NCBI GenBank assembly: GCA_037355855.1
Contig: CM074758.1
Span: 9,397,001 to 9,461,000 of the forward strand
Source: Pseudo-nitzschia pungens
Taxonomy: Eukaryota; Bacillariophyta; Bacillariophyceae; Bacillariales; Bacillariaceae
Direction of reading: 5' to 3'
Length of the DNA stretch: 64,000 bases
The position numbers and the translations under genes are program-made. The notes under the pieces were generated by a model that searched no databases, had not been told where the DNA came from, and saw only the letters and a list, made by a program, of their open reading frames with translations. Position 1 is the first letter of the stretch, and every line of letters begins with the position of its first letter. Shown one piece after another: positions 21,262 through 32,843 of the stretch.

Positions 21262-22319
21262 AAGCAAAACTTGTTATTATTGTTGTTGTTGTTGTTGTTG
21301 TTGTTTGATGGTGTGTCGATACAAGTACAAAGTAACGACTAGCAGTCGTCACAGCGTGACGCGACGCGACTCGGTGCGAGTTCTATTTTGGGACCTGCAA
21401 GCAAACGATTCAACACAACACAACACCATGCAATGCCATACCATTCGATTCCATTCCACTCAATCCGATGGAAGTCTGAAAATCCCACTACGAGTTCGCA
21501 GCTTTGGTTTCGTTTTGGGCGGGAATGAGATCGCTTTCTGCATCTGCCCCGCTCGAAATTTTTAAGCATTCGTCGATGCTTTCCACAACTCGACATTGTT
21601 TGTTTGTCGATTCTTTCCCCCTAGTTTAGAAATATCATTGTTCATAATGTTAGAACTAAACTTAACCATGAAACATGACTCTCATTTTTTGAAGAATACC
21701 GTAGGATACAACAATGCCTGTTGCGTAAATACTCAAGTCGGTACGTACGAACTACTACTTAGTTTTGTGCTTGGTACTGGACCAGCCATCTCGATCCTTG
21801 TGATGGAATGCCTCGTTGATTGGTATTGCATTCTTTTTCGCAGAATTACGCACGGTACTTGTAGCAAAGGATTGCCGCCGAAGGAACATACCAGGTAGGG
21901 ATCCGTTCCGGATCCGATTCGGCGCGGACTGACTCCTTTAATATTCATTCTTATTTGGAAGCGCTGCTGGGTGCCGATAACGGTTCTGTGCCTTTTTTTG
22001 AACCGTTGCGAAAGCAAGAACCGACCTCCTCTGGCTGGGACTCACCTGTGCTGTAGACGTATTCTGAACTCCGGGAATAAAGAATGTGAACAACAATAGA
22101 AGTAGTAGCTACATCATGTGCCATTCGAGTTTTTTGGGTCGCTTCCGCAATGCATTGTATTTTTTTTAAACGTCAGATGGCAGGGGGTTCCTCGAAAATA
22201 AGAATAAGAATAACAAATACAATACAATACAGCGATACCCGCCACCACTTTGAACCTGTTGCTTGGAAATTGCACAGTTCGACCATGCACCGCCGGGTGC
22301 CAACAAATGGATCGTACTG

Positions 22320-23560
22320 CAATTGCTACTAGTAGAAGAAGTAGTCTACTGCACAGATTGAGAAAACATGATGAGTACTACAAATCATAGCTATACTACT
22401 AGTAGTACCCTCGCACGGCATCACTCAAAGCGCCAAACGCGACGACGACCAGTCGAAATCCATCCATCCAATTGGTTTCGTCAGTCGTCCCGGGTCCGGA
22501 AGACGACGTCGTTGTTGGACGAACGAGGGGGAGGAGCAGCGCATGATCTCGCTTGTGAAAGAAGAATCCTCCTCTCGGCCATCATGATGGCAAGTAGTAG
22601 TACCACCAGCAGCAGCACCATTTTCCATAATGAATATTTCTTGCTTTGCCGAGGTACTACTACTAGTACTATCACCAAACAGCACCACCAGCACCGACGA
22701 ACGTGATAAAAGACTAGTACTATAATACACAAATACTCGCGGTGCCACCAATGAGCAGAGCGATGTGGTGTGGATCATAGTAAATGCACCATTGTTAATA
22801 GGACTAGTAGTAGTAGTAGTAGTAGTACTGTTAGTATTACAACTCAAAAGTTTGTAACGTGACAAGAATCTGCTATCATGGCCCAAAAAGACAAGAAGAC
22901 GAACTGTCTCCGAGGAGGGATTCCCAGCAGATGAATGAACAAGAAGTCAGTGTAACTATCTTTCAAGTGAAAACATATCCAGATTCCATTTGCACACACA
23001 CACACACACACACACACACGACGAGTATTTGAATATTATCTTGATGCACCTCAAGATCACCGCTCATTACGAATTTTTTTGACATTTAGTAAGTCTGAGG
23101 ACCACTGCTGGAAAGAATACTATCACACCAATACTACTAGTACTACTACTAGTAGAGTACGCTAGCAGCAGCACACCAATTGAGCTCGGGACTCTCAAAG
23201 AACAACTACTAGTAGTACTAGTAGTATTGTCCAAAAGAAGAAGCAAGCTTCTTCAAATGTTTCAGAAAAATGATGCTCATAGCAACTAGTAGATCTAGTA
23301 CTAGTACTAGTAGTACTAGTAGAAAATGAAATTTTCAAGAGATTATGGACAAATTACTGTCAGCTCGAAGAATCAATAGGAGTGCAACCACAACAAGGAT
23401 CAATGCTTGGTACTACTACGACGAGTACTAGTACTACAAGAGAGGAACCAGCAAGCAACACGCTCATCGTCCTCCTTCAACGTATCACCACAACACATGC
23501 CCACACCTAGTAACTCAACTAGTAGTACTAGTAGTATTACTAAAGCAACCTGACGACGAA
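22320..23560. repeat. Region enriched in ACTAGTAGT-type words
   Basis: ACTAGT, CTAGTAGTA and ACTACTAG recur dozens of times in irregular clusters (for example 22795-22830, 23130-23160, 23205-23230, 23283-23325, 23515-23540). The spacing shows no fixed period, so this is not a simple tandem array. Confidence 0.7.
22993..23019. repeat. (CA)n microsatellite
   Basis: About thirteen uninterrupted CA units. Confidence 0.95.
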
Positions 23561-23715
23561 TCGTGTCGTCCTCCTGTGAATACTCGAATAACATGAATAG
23601 CATGTTCCGATTGAAAGTGTTTTTGTTCCAAGAATGATTGTGTCTCTCAGGGAGAGAAGTCGATTGACTCAATGCAAGATTGTGAGCCAAAAATCGATCA
23701 CTCGAGGCAACAAGT

Positions 23716-23795
23716 GACATTGTGGCCGAGCGGTCTAAGGCGCAACGTTAAGGCCGTTGTCTTAATTGGCGGGGGTTCGAATCCCCTCGATGTCA
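23716..23795 (+). tRNA. tRNA-Leu (anticodon AAG)
   Basis: Type II cloverleaf starting TGGCCGAGCGG in the D region. Acceptor GACATTG pairs with CGATGTC (one G-T pair), discriminator A at 23795. The anticodon stem CAACG/CGTTG closes loop TTAAGGC, anticodon AAG. A short variable arm precedes the T arm GGGGG-TTCGAAT-CCCCT. The genome happens to encode CCA directly after the discriminator (23796-23798), unlike the other tRNA genes here. Confidence 0.93.
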
Positions 23796-23806
23796 CCACT
23801 TCTGCT

Positions 23807-23878
23807 GTCTAGTTCGTACAGTGGTTAGTACCCCGCATTGTGGTTGCGGAAACCTGAGTTCGATTCTCAGACTGGACA
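23807..23878 (+). tRNA. tRNA-His (anticodon GTG)
   Basis: Acceptor GTCTAGT pairs with ACTGGAC (one T-G pair), discriminator A at 23878. The anticodon stem CCGCA/TGCGG closes loop TTGTGGT, anticodon GTG. T arm CTGAG-TTCGATT-CTCAG. It starts only 11 nt after the tRNA-Leu discriminator, so the two may share a transcript. Confidence 0.94.
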
Positions 23879-24238
23879 AATTTTGCTCAGGTGGCAATTG
23901 GCAGGTACGAGAAATATCTTACCGAGTAAGATCTTCCGTGAAGTTTCGGGTTGCGCGCCATTTTTTAGCGTCACACGTCACTTTTTGCCGCAATATTGAA
24001 ATTGATGAACATGAAACAGTTTCCAATTTTCTCCCGTACGAGTACCGTACGTATCGGTAAGGCTACCGAAAAAATCATTTGGTGGCTTGGTTCATGTGAG
24101 ATATGATGTGATATGATGTGATGTGATATTCTGATATTCTGACACTCTACCGGTACGTGTACTCCACTCTTGACGACGCGACATCGAATTTGAAATAACG
24201 TTAGGATCAGGAGACAAAACCTACCGCAAAAACATCGA

Positions 24239-25814
24239 ATGATGAGACTATCTCGGGCGATGCAGCACCGAAGCGGAGCCAAGCGAGGACGACAGCTGTT
24301 TCTCCTACAGTCGTCGTCGGCAGGGGCAAAGGCCTGCGCCTACGCCTGCTTGTGGACAACGTGGACGGCCTTTTTGTGCAGCCGAAATTCCTACTCGACA
24401 ACCAGCTCGCAGTGGCAATGGCAAGTGGCGGCACTGACCCGTGACAAAGGCAGGACATTCCATCGGCAGGGAGCCGGCAGCAGCATCACAAGATTGCAAA
24501 GCACACGGAGCGATGACGGAACCACAAGGGACGCTTCTTCTTCTTCTTCGTCTTCTTCGTCGTCAACAAAGACGTCCTCGTCCTCCTTTACCACCCACTC
24601 TTGCATCTCGGACCTGCTCCGGGAGTTCGACTACGACGCCTTTATCCTGGATCAGTTCGGGGTCCTCCACAATGGCAAGGATCCCCTGGACGGAGCTCTC
24701 GACTGCGTGCGGCAAATCTCCAGCGACAGGGACGAGCAGAAGCGACTCCTTCTAACGGTCCTCTCCAACACCAGCAGCCCGGCCAAGACCACCCTCGAGC
24801 GGCTGCACACCAAGCTGGGATTCGACCGATCCCTGTTCGTTGGCGCCGTGACGTCCGGGGAGGAAGCCGCCCGGTACATTCGGGACACCTTTGGCGGGGA
24901 ACCAACGCCGCAGCAACCATCGAACCAAATCAAGACGAAAAAAAAGTTCATTTGGTGCACCTGGGATCCGACCAACGAGAACGTTCCCAATCCGCTCGAG
25001 TTTCTGGAATTGTGCGGACCCAGCGTCGAGCCCACCGTCGACGTCGAAGAGGCCGATTTCGTGGTGGCCCACGGATCGGGGGTGATCCGCGGGGTTTCGG
25101 AACGCAGCAGCCGAACCACAGGGGATCCAAACAACGACGACGACCACGACGACGACGACGACCAACACGAGATCCGTTCCATGGGCAACTTTTTGGACGA
25201 CGGAAACCTCGGAGAGGGAACGCCCATCCACGACCTCCTCCTGGACTGCGCGAAACGCAACCTCCCGCTGGTCTGTGCCGAATCCCGACGAGGTCGTCGT
25301 CTATCACGACGGGGGTCTCAAGCACATGCCGGGAAAGATAGCCAAGACCTACGCGAGCATTCTCCGCGAGGGAAGCGAGAACAACGACAACGACAACGAC
25401 AGCAACAGCAACAACGACGAGAAGCCCACGATCCGAATCTTTGGCAAGCCCCACAAGGAGCACTTCGAGGCGTGCCTGCGAGAATTGCAGCTGGCCTACG
25501 ACAGCGACAGCAAAGAACAAGAACAAGAACAAGAACAAGAACAGCGTCGCCCCCTCCGCGTCGCCCACGTCGGAGATTCGCTGCACCACGACGTGGCCGG
25601 CGCGAATGCGGCCGGCGTTCCCAGCATTTTTGTCGTGGGCGGGATCCACTCGGAGGAACTCCTGGGTGGCAGCGGGAGTGGTAGTGGCAGTGGAAGCGAC
25701 GACGATGGCGATGGCGACGACGAACCACTGCTGCCCACCCGAGAGGCCCTGGAAGAATTCTTTGCGAGAGAGGGGCACACCCCCACCCACGTCGTGCCGA
25801 CGTTTCGGTTTTGA
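24239..25814 (+). CDS. HAD-superfamily class IIA hydrolase (one +1 shift)
   Basis: Joined length about 524 residues. After a long low-complexity leader (possible organelle presequence, Ser run at 100-110) comes motif I LDQFGVLHNG (nucleophile Asp138), the thiol/Ser-Asn motif LLTVLSNTSSP, the class IIA cap, and beyond the frame change PDEVVVYHDGGLKHMPGK, the Lys motif GKPHKEHFEACL and the metal-binding motif IV HVGDSLHHDVAGANAAGVPS. This order fits the TIGR01459-type IIA phosphatases, related to p-nitrophenyl and sugar phosphatases; substrate unknown. The only break is at about 25280: TGTGCC is followed by an extra G before AATCCCGAC, and total length minus one base divides by three. Low-complexity insertions (Asn/Asp repeat, EQEQEQ, GSGSGS) sit in loops. 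The gene is probably functional if the extra G is an error. Confidence 0.8.
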
Positions 25815-27437
25815 GATACGAGCGGACGAGGGAATGATTCCGCCGATCGCGTCGCGCCGACACGAGTGGCGGATCCGAGAGACCGAATTCACGACGGAGG
25901 AAAGAGACTCTTGTTGCAGTCATGGAGGTCGCACTCGATGCAAACGAATCGGAATATTTGAAACGATTGAGAATAGCACACGTACACGTACTGCGTATAG
26001 AAAATACTATTACGATTATATTGGATTGAAGATACGGGATGAATGAATGAATCGTTTCTTTTTGAGTTTTTGGAGAGGTTGCAAAGATACACGTAGTCGA
26101 TAATGACAGGAAACTCGAATCATTCTTCGAGTTCAAACGAAATGTCTCTATGTATTGGTGATGCCAGTGCTTCAAACATTTTGGGTCATCTTTTACCGTC
26201 TCATTTATCGTTTCGATCCGCCACTCTTTTTCACTTTTGGGTTTGGACGTCTGATGGCACTCGAGTTTTTTCACCGAAGGATGTACACTACGCGTAGTGA
26301 GTGCAAAAGAGTATGATGTTTTTGTTCCGAAGTCCACTAGCACTACGGCAGGATTGATTCTTTTCTATCTCTTCAACAATCACTGCATAGTACTTGTGCA
26401 CTGATCACTAAAGACGAAATGAGAATTGGAATGTGCTCCTTCATTGGTTGTTTCTGCCATCGCAACAATTCCGTCGGGGATGCAACAATGGACAGCACTC
26501 CACACAATCCATCATGTTATTATTATTATTATTATTGATTATCTCGGCAAAGAAACGACGGGATTTGCAACCTCGCGACTACAATCTTTCGAAGGATTTA
26601 CAGAAAACTAATCCGTACGTGCAGGTTAGATTCCGACCGAAAAAGACCTGTTTCGTTCAATACTACGATGCACGGATGAGCCCCTTTGAACGCATTCAAG
26701 CCACTGCAGCTTTCATATCTTGCCGACGGAGTTCTTCCGCAACTAAACGTACAGTACGTGTAGTTCATATTGCTCTACTCCGGATACGATTCCGACTACG
26801 AATATCAAAACGATGGCCATTTTTTTGGATCGGTCCTTGTCGCCTGAACTCGTTCGGTGCGCAGAGCATTCAACGAAAACCAAAGAATCATCACAGTCGT
26901 GACAGGGTTCGTTACCGACATAATGGAGCAGAACTAGAACAGGATACGTTTAGCATCAAGTGAATGAATGAGTCAACAGAACAGGTACCGCGAGTTTTCA
27001 CTCAAGGCCAGTCATCATTTCAATTTTATCCAATGAAGCTCCTCACGGAAATTCTTCGTTTGTTGTTGTTGTCACAAGCAACGAAGCATCCATAATAGCA
27101 TACACCAGAATCCGACTCCGACCCATCCCATCGGCTTTTCCGTGCTCGTTGCACGGCGGCAGTGAATTTTACGAGGAAAACGTTTTTCAGCTTTTCCTGC
27201 AGGGAAGCCAGTCGTTCCGATGCCGGTCGTTTCATGTATGTACATCATTCATCAATGAATGGATTCATTCCATGGTTCGCTTTCCCTCGCGAGTTACTAT
27301 CTAGCGTTCTGTCGTTTGTTCGTCATATATCGATAACTATTTTATTCAAGTGAGAGGGTGTTCGTTTGTGTGTGCGTTTGTTTGTTTGTTTGTTCGTTTG
27401 TGTGATGCAGAGCGTTGTCCCAAAACCCGGCAACCGC
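25815..27437. other. Intergenic stretch
   Basis: No supported gene. An ATT trinucleotide run lies at 26517-26538 and a GTTT run at 27376-27400, the latter in the probable 3' UTR of the minus-strand RRM gene. Confidence 0.5.
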
Positions 27438-28568
27438 TTAGTTGTTGGACGGACGGACGCTCAGATTCCGTCCGTTGAGGTCGGTCCCGTCGAGTTGTTC
27501 GACGGCCTTTTCTCCGTCGGCGTTGTTTCGCATGGTGACGAATCCGAATCCACGGGGCTTCCCGGTCTCGTCCCGGACCATTATGGCCTCGCCAACGGGT
27601 CCGATTTCCTCGAAGACCTCGTACAGGTCCTCCTCGGTGCTCTGGAAGGAAATGTTTCCGACGTACATCTTGAAGGATCCCGAATACTTGGGGTGTTTGC
27701 CCTCCTTGATGTTGAGCTGGATGCGCTCCATGTCGCGGTCCGGCATGGGGATCATTTCAAAACCCTCTCCCAGGGTTGCCAGGCGGTCGCGGGACTGGAA
27801 CCATGTGTGGCCGCAAACGGAACATTCCATGCGGCTGCGGGGGCACCATTGCGTATTTTCCAATGGAGCGATACGACGTACCGATGTATTATGAAAGCAA
27901 TCCAACCAACCAGATAAGATAACCAACCAACAAAAATCCGAGAGAAACACGTGCAATTTGCATGACGAAAATGCGTGTTTGTCGAACAGGGGAAAAAGTA
28001 TTGACGGTCGGTAAGACGAATGTTCGATTAAACACCTCATTCAATAAGACAGACACTCATGCTCTCTAAACATCCGAAAGGATCTTTCGATTTCCCTTTC
28101 GTCCTTCCATAATAGTTTACTTTCTCTTCTGCGTCGTTCCAATACGAATGGTTTGGTTTGTGGATCGAAGAAAACAAAAGCCAGAGATCATTTCCAACGC
28201 AACAAACTCATCGCAACTCAACACAACACAACACAACACAAAACGTACCGTCCACCATTTCCGGGTCCCATGGCTTCCAACGTCAGGGCGTATGTGGCTC
28301 CGCATTGTCCGCACGACGCATATGTATCGGGAAGCTCGAGCGACTTTCCGTATTCGGATTGCTTTGGGTACTCGCTGTCGCTGGCCTTGGTGTCCGACGC
28401 CGAAATCGCCACGTCGGCTCGGAGCACGGTCTTCCCGTTTCGGATCAGGGTGTTGGATGCCGAGGGCACGTTGGGGTTGAAGGCCGAGACCGAGACCGCC
28501 GACAGGATCAGGACGAGGGCCGCCAACAACAGCAGGGCGCAAGGTATTCTTCGGGCAGCGTGTGTCAT
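27438..28568 (-). CDS. Plastid-targeted zinc-ribbon + RRM RNA-binding protein (two exons)
   Basis: I join exon 1 (28568-28249) to exon 2 (27834-27438) across a 414-nt intron: donor GGACG|GTACGT, acceptor CCCCCGCAG|CCGC. The join is in frame and gives 238 residues. Residues 10-29 are a signal core ending VSVSA|FNPN, a textbook plastid bipartite signal. A split zinc ribbon spans the intron: C86-GQ-C89 and C111-SV-C114. An RRM follows at about 162-236, with RNP2 MYVGNISF (163-170) and RNP1 RGFGFVTM (201-208). Single-RRM proteins in plastids stabilise, edit or help process organelle RNA; the zinc ribbon would add nucleic-acid or protein contact. Splitting the CxxC pairs across the intron supports the splice model, since neither exon alone has the full domain. 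Confidence 0.85.
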
Positions 28569-29734
28569 CGTATCGTTTATGTAGAATGTCGAGGGGGATC
28601 GGGATGGGTGAAACAAATAGCTTGTTTCCGATGATGTGTTTCTGTTGGATACCAATACTACTCGTAACTTACTGCGTGATGGATAGGAGATTCGTTCCGC
28701 AATTGTTTTCCGTCGAGCTACACTATTGCTACACACGTTGTTGTAAAGATCGATTCCAGGTCGAAAAGAAAGTTACCCGTTTTGTTGTTGGTTTCCTGGT
28801 TTGGGTGAGACAGAGACGGTGAACTTGGATTTGTTCCTTATTTTGATTGGAGAACAAAGTGCGGTGAGTAGTCGACACATGTGGGAGTGACGATTGATGA
28901 TGGCATCTACGGTATGCTGGAACTTGGAACTTTTGACGTTTGGTCGGATGAACGAGTTTGTGTGCGTGGTATTCTTCTTTTCCTTCTCTTGTTTCTGATT
29001 GGTGAACTTTGGAATCTTAGTCAGAATGCTTTGACTCGGTATTTCGCGATTCTGTATTCCATATGCAAACGTGACTACCTTCAACCACACAAACCGACTT
29101 GGGAGTTTTGGGAGTTTTGGAATCATCCATCATCCATCGACCAAAAAAGGGCGGCCTCGATGATACGGTAAGGTTTAACTTACCTTACCTGATACGTATT
29201 ACATACCGGTACCATACCACACTAAGTACTAAGTACGTACTTGCAGTCTTGTTGGAAATGAGTGCAAGTACAAGTAATTACGTACATACCTCCGTTGAAT
29301 ACCTAGGCCCCGGTATGTTTGCTACCGGTACATTGCGGGTACCGGGTAAGATTTAACCCTAATGGTACCCGTACCCTACCTAAGTTACTACGTATAGTAG
29401 TAATGATGGATTCTTAGGAAGGTATTCGTATTGTTTTTTAAAATTGTTACGAACGTCTTGGCTCTTGTTGGGCAAGACACGGGACACACAAACTGCAGGA
29501 TCCAGTGCTGACATCCAAACTGTAAGATTATCACAAAATGATTCTTCATTTCTTTTTTAAAATGGGCTTCCACACGCATAACCTTAACTTACTCGTACCG
29601 GTACGTACGTTGAGGAATAATCACACTGGAAACACACGAAGATGGACTAGCAGAGGAGCCACTCAGATACTTTCTGATTTTACGTTGATATTGCTCATCG
29701 TCTGCAACGAGAGCTACAGCTACAGCAACAGCAG
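28569..29734. other. Intergenic stretch
   Basis: Promoter side of the RRM gene, then GTAC-rich sequence (29165-29400) dense in short palindromes such as TACCGGTA. No gene seen. Confidence 0.5.
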
Positions 29735-29890
29735 CACATCGAGTGCCGGCAAATAGTGAGTCTACAGAAGATACTGTTCAAGTGCTATTGCATACACTCA
29801 GATACTACAGGATACTCCCCTACTAATAGAGCTACAAAGGAATCGATCCTACGGGAGGACATGATGGGGCGCTTAGCTTCAAGGTGATAC
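29735..29890 (+). repeat. Diverged dispersed repeat, copy 2
   Basis: Partner of 5800-5945: same ordered blocks (AGTGAGTCTA, GATACTGTTCAAG, GCTATTGCAT, then GATCC, CGGGAGGACATG, GCGCTTAG). Confidence 0.55.
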
Positions 29891-30127
29891 GAACATTTCC
29901 AGGCGGCGCACGTGAGATGATTGGGTGCAACCCCGGCATTTATTTTGGCAGGCGCAACAACGAAATCGCGCTGGTGAAACGAACTGGTTTCCTCCGCATC
30001 GCATACGAGGCCCGCAACGATGGTGCTAGTGCCCAGTAACCGCTCGTTGTACGGTACCCTGTTTTCTTTTCGGTCTGCACGATTCCTTCTGCAACCCGCT
30101 CTCACGGCTGGACTCAAAGCTCTATGA
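29891..30127. other. Intergenic stretch next to the dispersed repeat
   Basis: Nothing recognisable. Confidence 0.4.
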
Positions 30128-30786
30128 GCTACGCAAGGCAAATTTGCCCGTGTGGTTACCGATTATCTCAAACATCATCCCGGATTCCACTTTCACTCCA
30201 ACCATGGCACTTGGAATGCCAATCGACCGTCGGAATTATATTTATCGGAAGATAAATTTTTCGCCGCATGTTGTCATTCATCTTTGGAGGAGTTGTTCGA
30301 GAGGAACAAACGAAGATTTCCTACGTATCGCAAGAGAACGATCGAATAATGGATAGACACCTCTTCTGATTCAAAGACGAAAATCTTTGCGGAGCAAAGC
30401 ACCTCTGGTGCAATCAAAAGGAACAAACAGCAAAGCATTGCCATCCCAGTCATTGCAAGTTGCAGTCCTGCTGAGTGGTGCCTTTTTCTACAAATTCATC
30501 ACAACGGGCCAATTTTGGCGGCTTTCAACGATGCAACCATTTCATGAGAAACAGTCCAGGCCGTTGTTGGTTCCTATTCTTTCTGGCAATAATTGGGTGA
30601 TCTGTATTTACATCCAGCTGAAGTCTCAGAAAACCTCAGGAGGAAGGTCGATTCACAAGTGGATGGGATGCTTTGTTCCGAATGCGGGAGTCTCCGGCGT
30701 GTAGCCCTATTTCCAAATTTTCCATGCTCCTGTGGTAACCGCCAGCAACATTTTCAGTATCTCTTGCAATGGCAATCACTATGTTA
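30128..30786 (+). pseudogene. Possible decayed coding sequence, unrecognised
   Basis: Three neighbouring frames carry protein-like sequence broken by stops: 30129-30349 (contains FARVVTDYLKHHPGFHFHSN and EELFERNKRR, stop TAA), about 30373-30545 (KTKIFAEQSTSGAIKRNKQQ) and about 30605-30786 (PAEVSENLRRKVDSQVDG, then a C-x2-C and a C-x-C pair). No start codon fits. This may be a relic of a transposable element or host gene; I recognise no family. Confidence 0.3.
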
Positions 30787-32843
30787 ACCATTATTTCGAT
30801 AACCGCCATCTCGGAGCAGGATTCGCGGACACACCGTGCATTCATGACAAAAACCCATGGCTCTTTTCTCCCAGGAATCTGCCCGCGCATTGGTGTCTTT
30901 CTTCTCCGGACCGTGCTCCCGTTTTTCGGGACGGGTACAAATTATTCATTGTCCTGCATGATGCTATGTGGTACAATACAGTATCAGTAGCATTCTAAAA
31001 CGGCAGCGAGCTATCAGCATGTTGTCTTTGCACAAGAGCAGCATTCTCCTAACAACCATTTTTCGGACTGCCGTAGCCATCGCGGGCTTTCGCGTCGTCA
31101 CCTTCCCTGTATTTCTTGTTGCTGCTGTGTCTGTTGGTCGAAGAAATTACTACCAACTACTAGTACGTGCACAGCAGAAGCAATGTTTCTTCGATCTTCG
31201 CGCACGAAGGCAGTTCTTTCTCATGTACCTGTATCATATCTATTTGTAAAACAACGAAGCGTTTGATGATTATCAAATCTAAGTACCAACTGACTGTAAG
31301 CATATGTTTTGTACCCAATTTTCGGTCCCAAGTATGTAACAAATAAAGAGTAGCACTGTAGTGATGCTGTAGTGGATCGGTGGTCTCTACTACTGCTTTT
31401 TGGAAATGCATTGGTATGTAGTAGTAGTTTGCAGTATAATGCTGTAATAGTATATAGTAGGATGCTGAGAGTGTTGATGTTGTCATGTTAAGTATGTATT
31501 TCTTAGTACTTCAATTTGTAGATGGCATTCGACACCGAATCAAACCGCCCGCAACAGCGCAGAGCGCAACGCGACGGAATGAAATCGAGCCGTTCGATGA
31601 GAGTCCATTGCCTCCAGTATTATTATTATTTGTTACCGAGAATAAGAACGGTCTACACGACAAGTCGTTTCTTGTTGTTGACCACGACCCCCTCCCCGGC
31701 ATTGTTGGAGACGTCTTTTGGCTAGGTCGAGGCAGTCATCCCCTTATTGCTTCCGCCGGCATCCGCGGCGGCAATCTTTTGCTCACTGTTGTTGATACTA
31801 CTACTAACCTCTTCCTGTCACGACGCTCCCAAGAATATTTCATCGCCGTCGCATAGTAGTAGTTTTCTCCTCTCTTTCTTTCTTCAGTTAGAGAACACCA
31901 ACTTTGTCCAGTATCAGTTCTTACAATGCCCAATGATTCCTTCCTCTCGTCATTTTTCTATCATATTGTAAACTGTTGATTCCAACAGTTGAGTGCACCC
32001 TACCAGTCTTCTTGTCAATTCTGAACAAGATTCCACCACCTCTACAACAAATTGCTTCCAGCAATCTTCGAATTCTGCTCGTGAATTCTTCTGTCGAACT
32101 GTGACTCTCTCATTATTTTATTCATCTGTCCATCTACCGTATATTCGACTAATCTGTTTAAACAGCCATGTCTTCCCCTTGCAGGGGCGATGGAGTTGTT
32201 TCGCCTGATTTGCTTGCTAGGGTATGAAGGATTAGTACGGTAAACCTCAAGTTACCCTACGGTAGGAAAGAACCTTGCCCCTATCGGACTCCCCCACCCC
32301 TACCGAGCCCAGTAGAATGGTCCGTGGTTTACTTACTGGATTGAAAGCTTGAGTACGTAATCTTACAATCTCTTATTATTATTTAACACCACTGTTCCGG
32401 ACCAGTGTGCGCCCTGCGCGCCAGCCGACTGTGATGTGATTGTTCCATCAACGAACTTCTTCGTCATCATTCCATTCCATCCTCCTGTTGCACATGGTTT
32501 CTGCTTCCGAACCAATAGAATGATGTCATACTGACGAACAAAAAGTTCCAAAAGACATTGGTAACAAGTAAGGTGTACTGTAAAAGGTATGTACCTTGCA
32601 GTATTTCGAAACACACGGCAAATTACCACCAACGAAAGGTACCAACCAAAAATCGAAAATCGGAAGATTGTTACATCTGGCCGAACCCATTCGGGCATCA
32701 TCACCATCATAATATTATTTTGTTTACTTCGTTCTGTGCAAGTATTATTACTCTCTTGTTATTATTGCATTTTCATCCGTTGGTTTCTTTTGCTTTCCCG
32801 GGTTGTCACTTCTGCTTCGGAAAGATACCGGTACTCTTTGGCC
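30787..32843. other. Intergenic stretch
   Basis: No supported gene. Short trinucleotide runs (TAGTAG, ATT) and a pyrimidine-rich segment upstream of the oxygenase gene. Confidence 0.5.

Larger units (their letters stand above)
21262..23715. other. Long ACTAGT-rich gene-free stretch
   Basis: Apart from a (TTG)n run at 21274-21305 and a CA microsatellite, about 22320-23560 is dominated by ACTACT/AGTAGT and ACTAGT words on both strands. ORFs here (for example minus 22425-22886) are low-complexity products of those words and are not supported. Confidence 0.6.

Noticed and set aside
19897..21267. 456-codon minus-strand frame
   Set aside because: Shadow of the plastid Gly/Gln-rich gene; the repetitive coding tail keeps the antisense open.
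22425..22886. 153-codon minus-strand frame
   Set aside because: Thr/Ser runs come from ACT/AGT repeats.
26433..26963. 176-codon plus-strand frame
   Set aside because: No motif and no codon bias like its neighbours; includes an ATT microsatellite.
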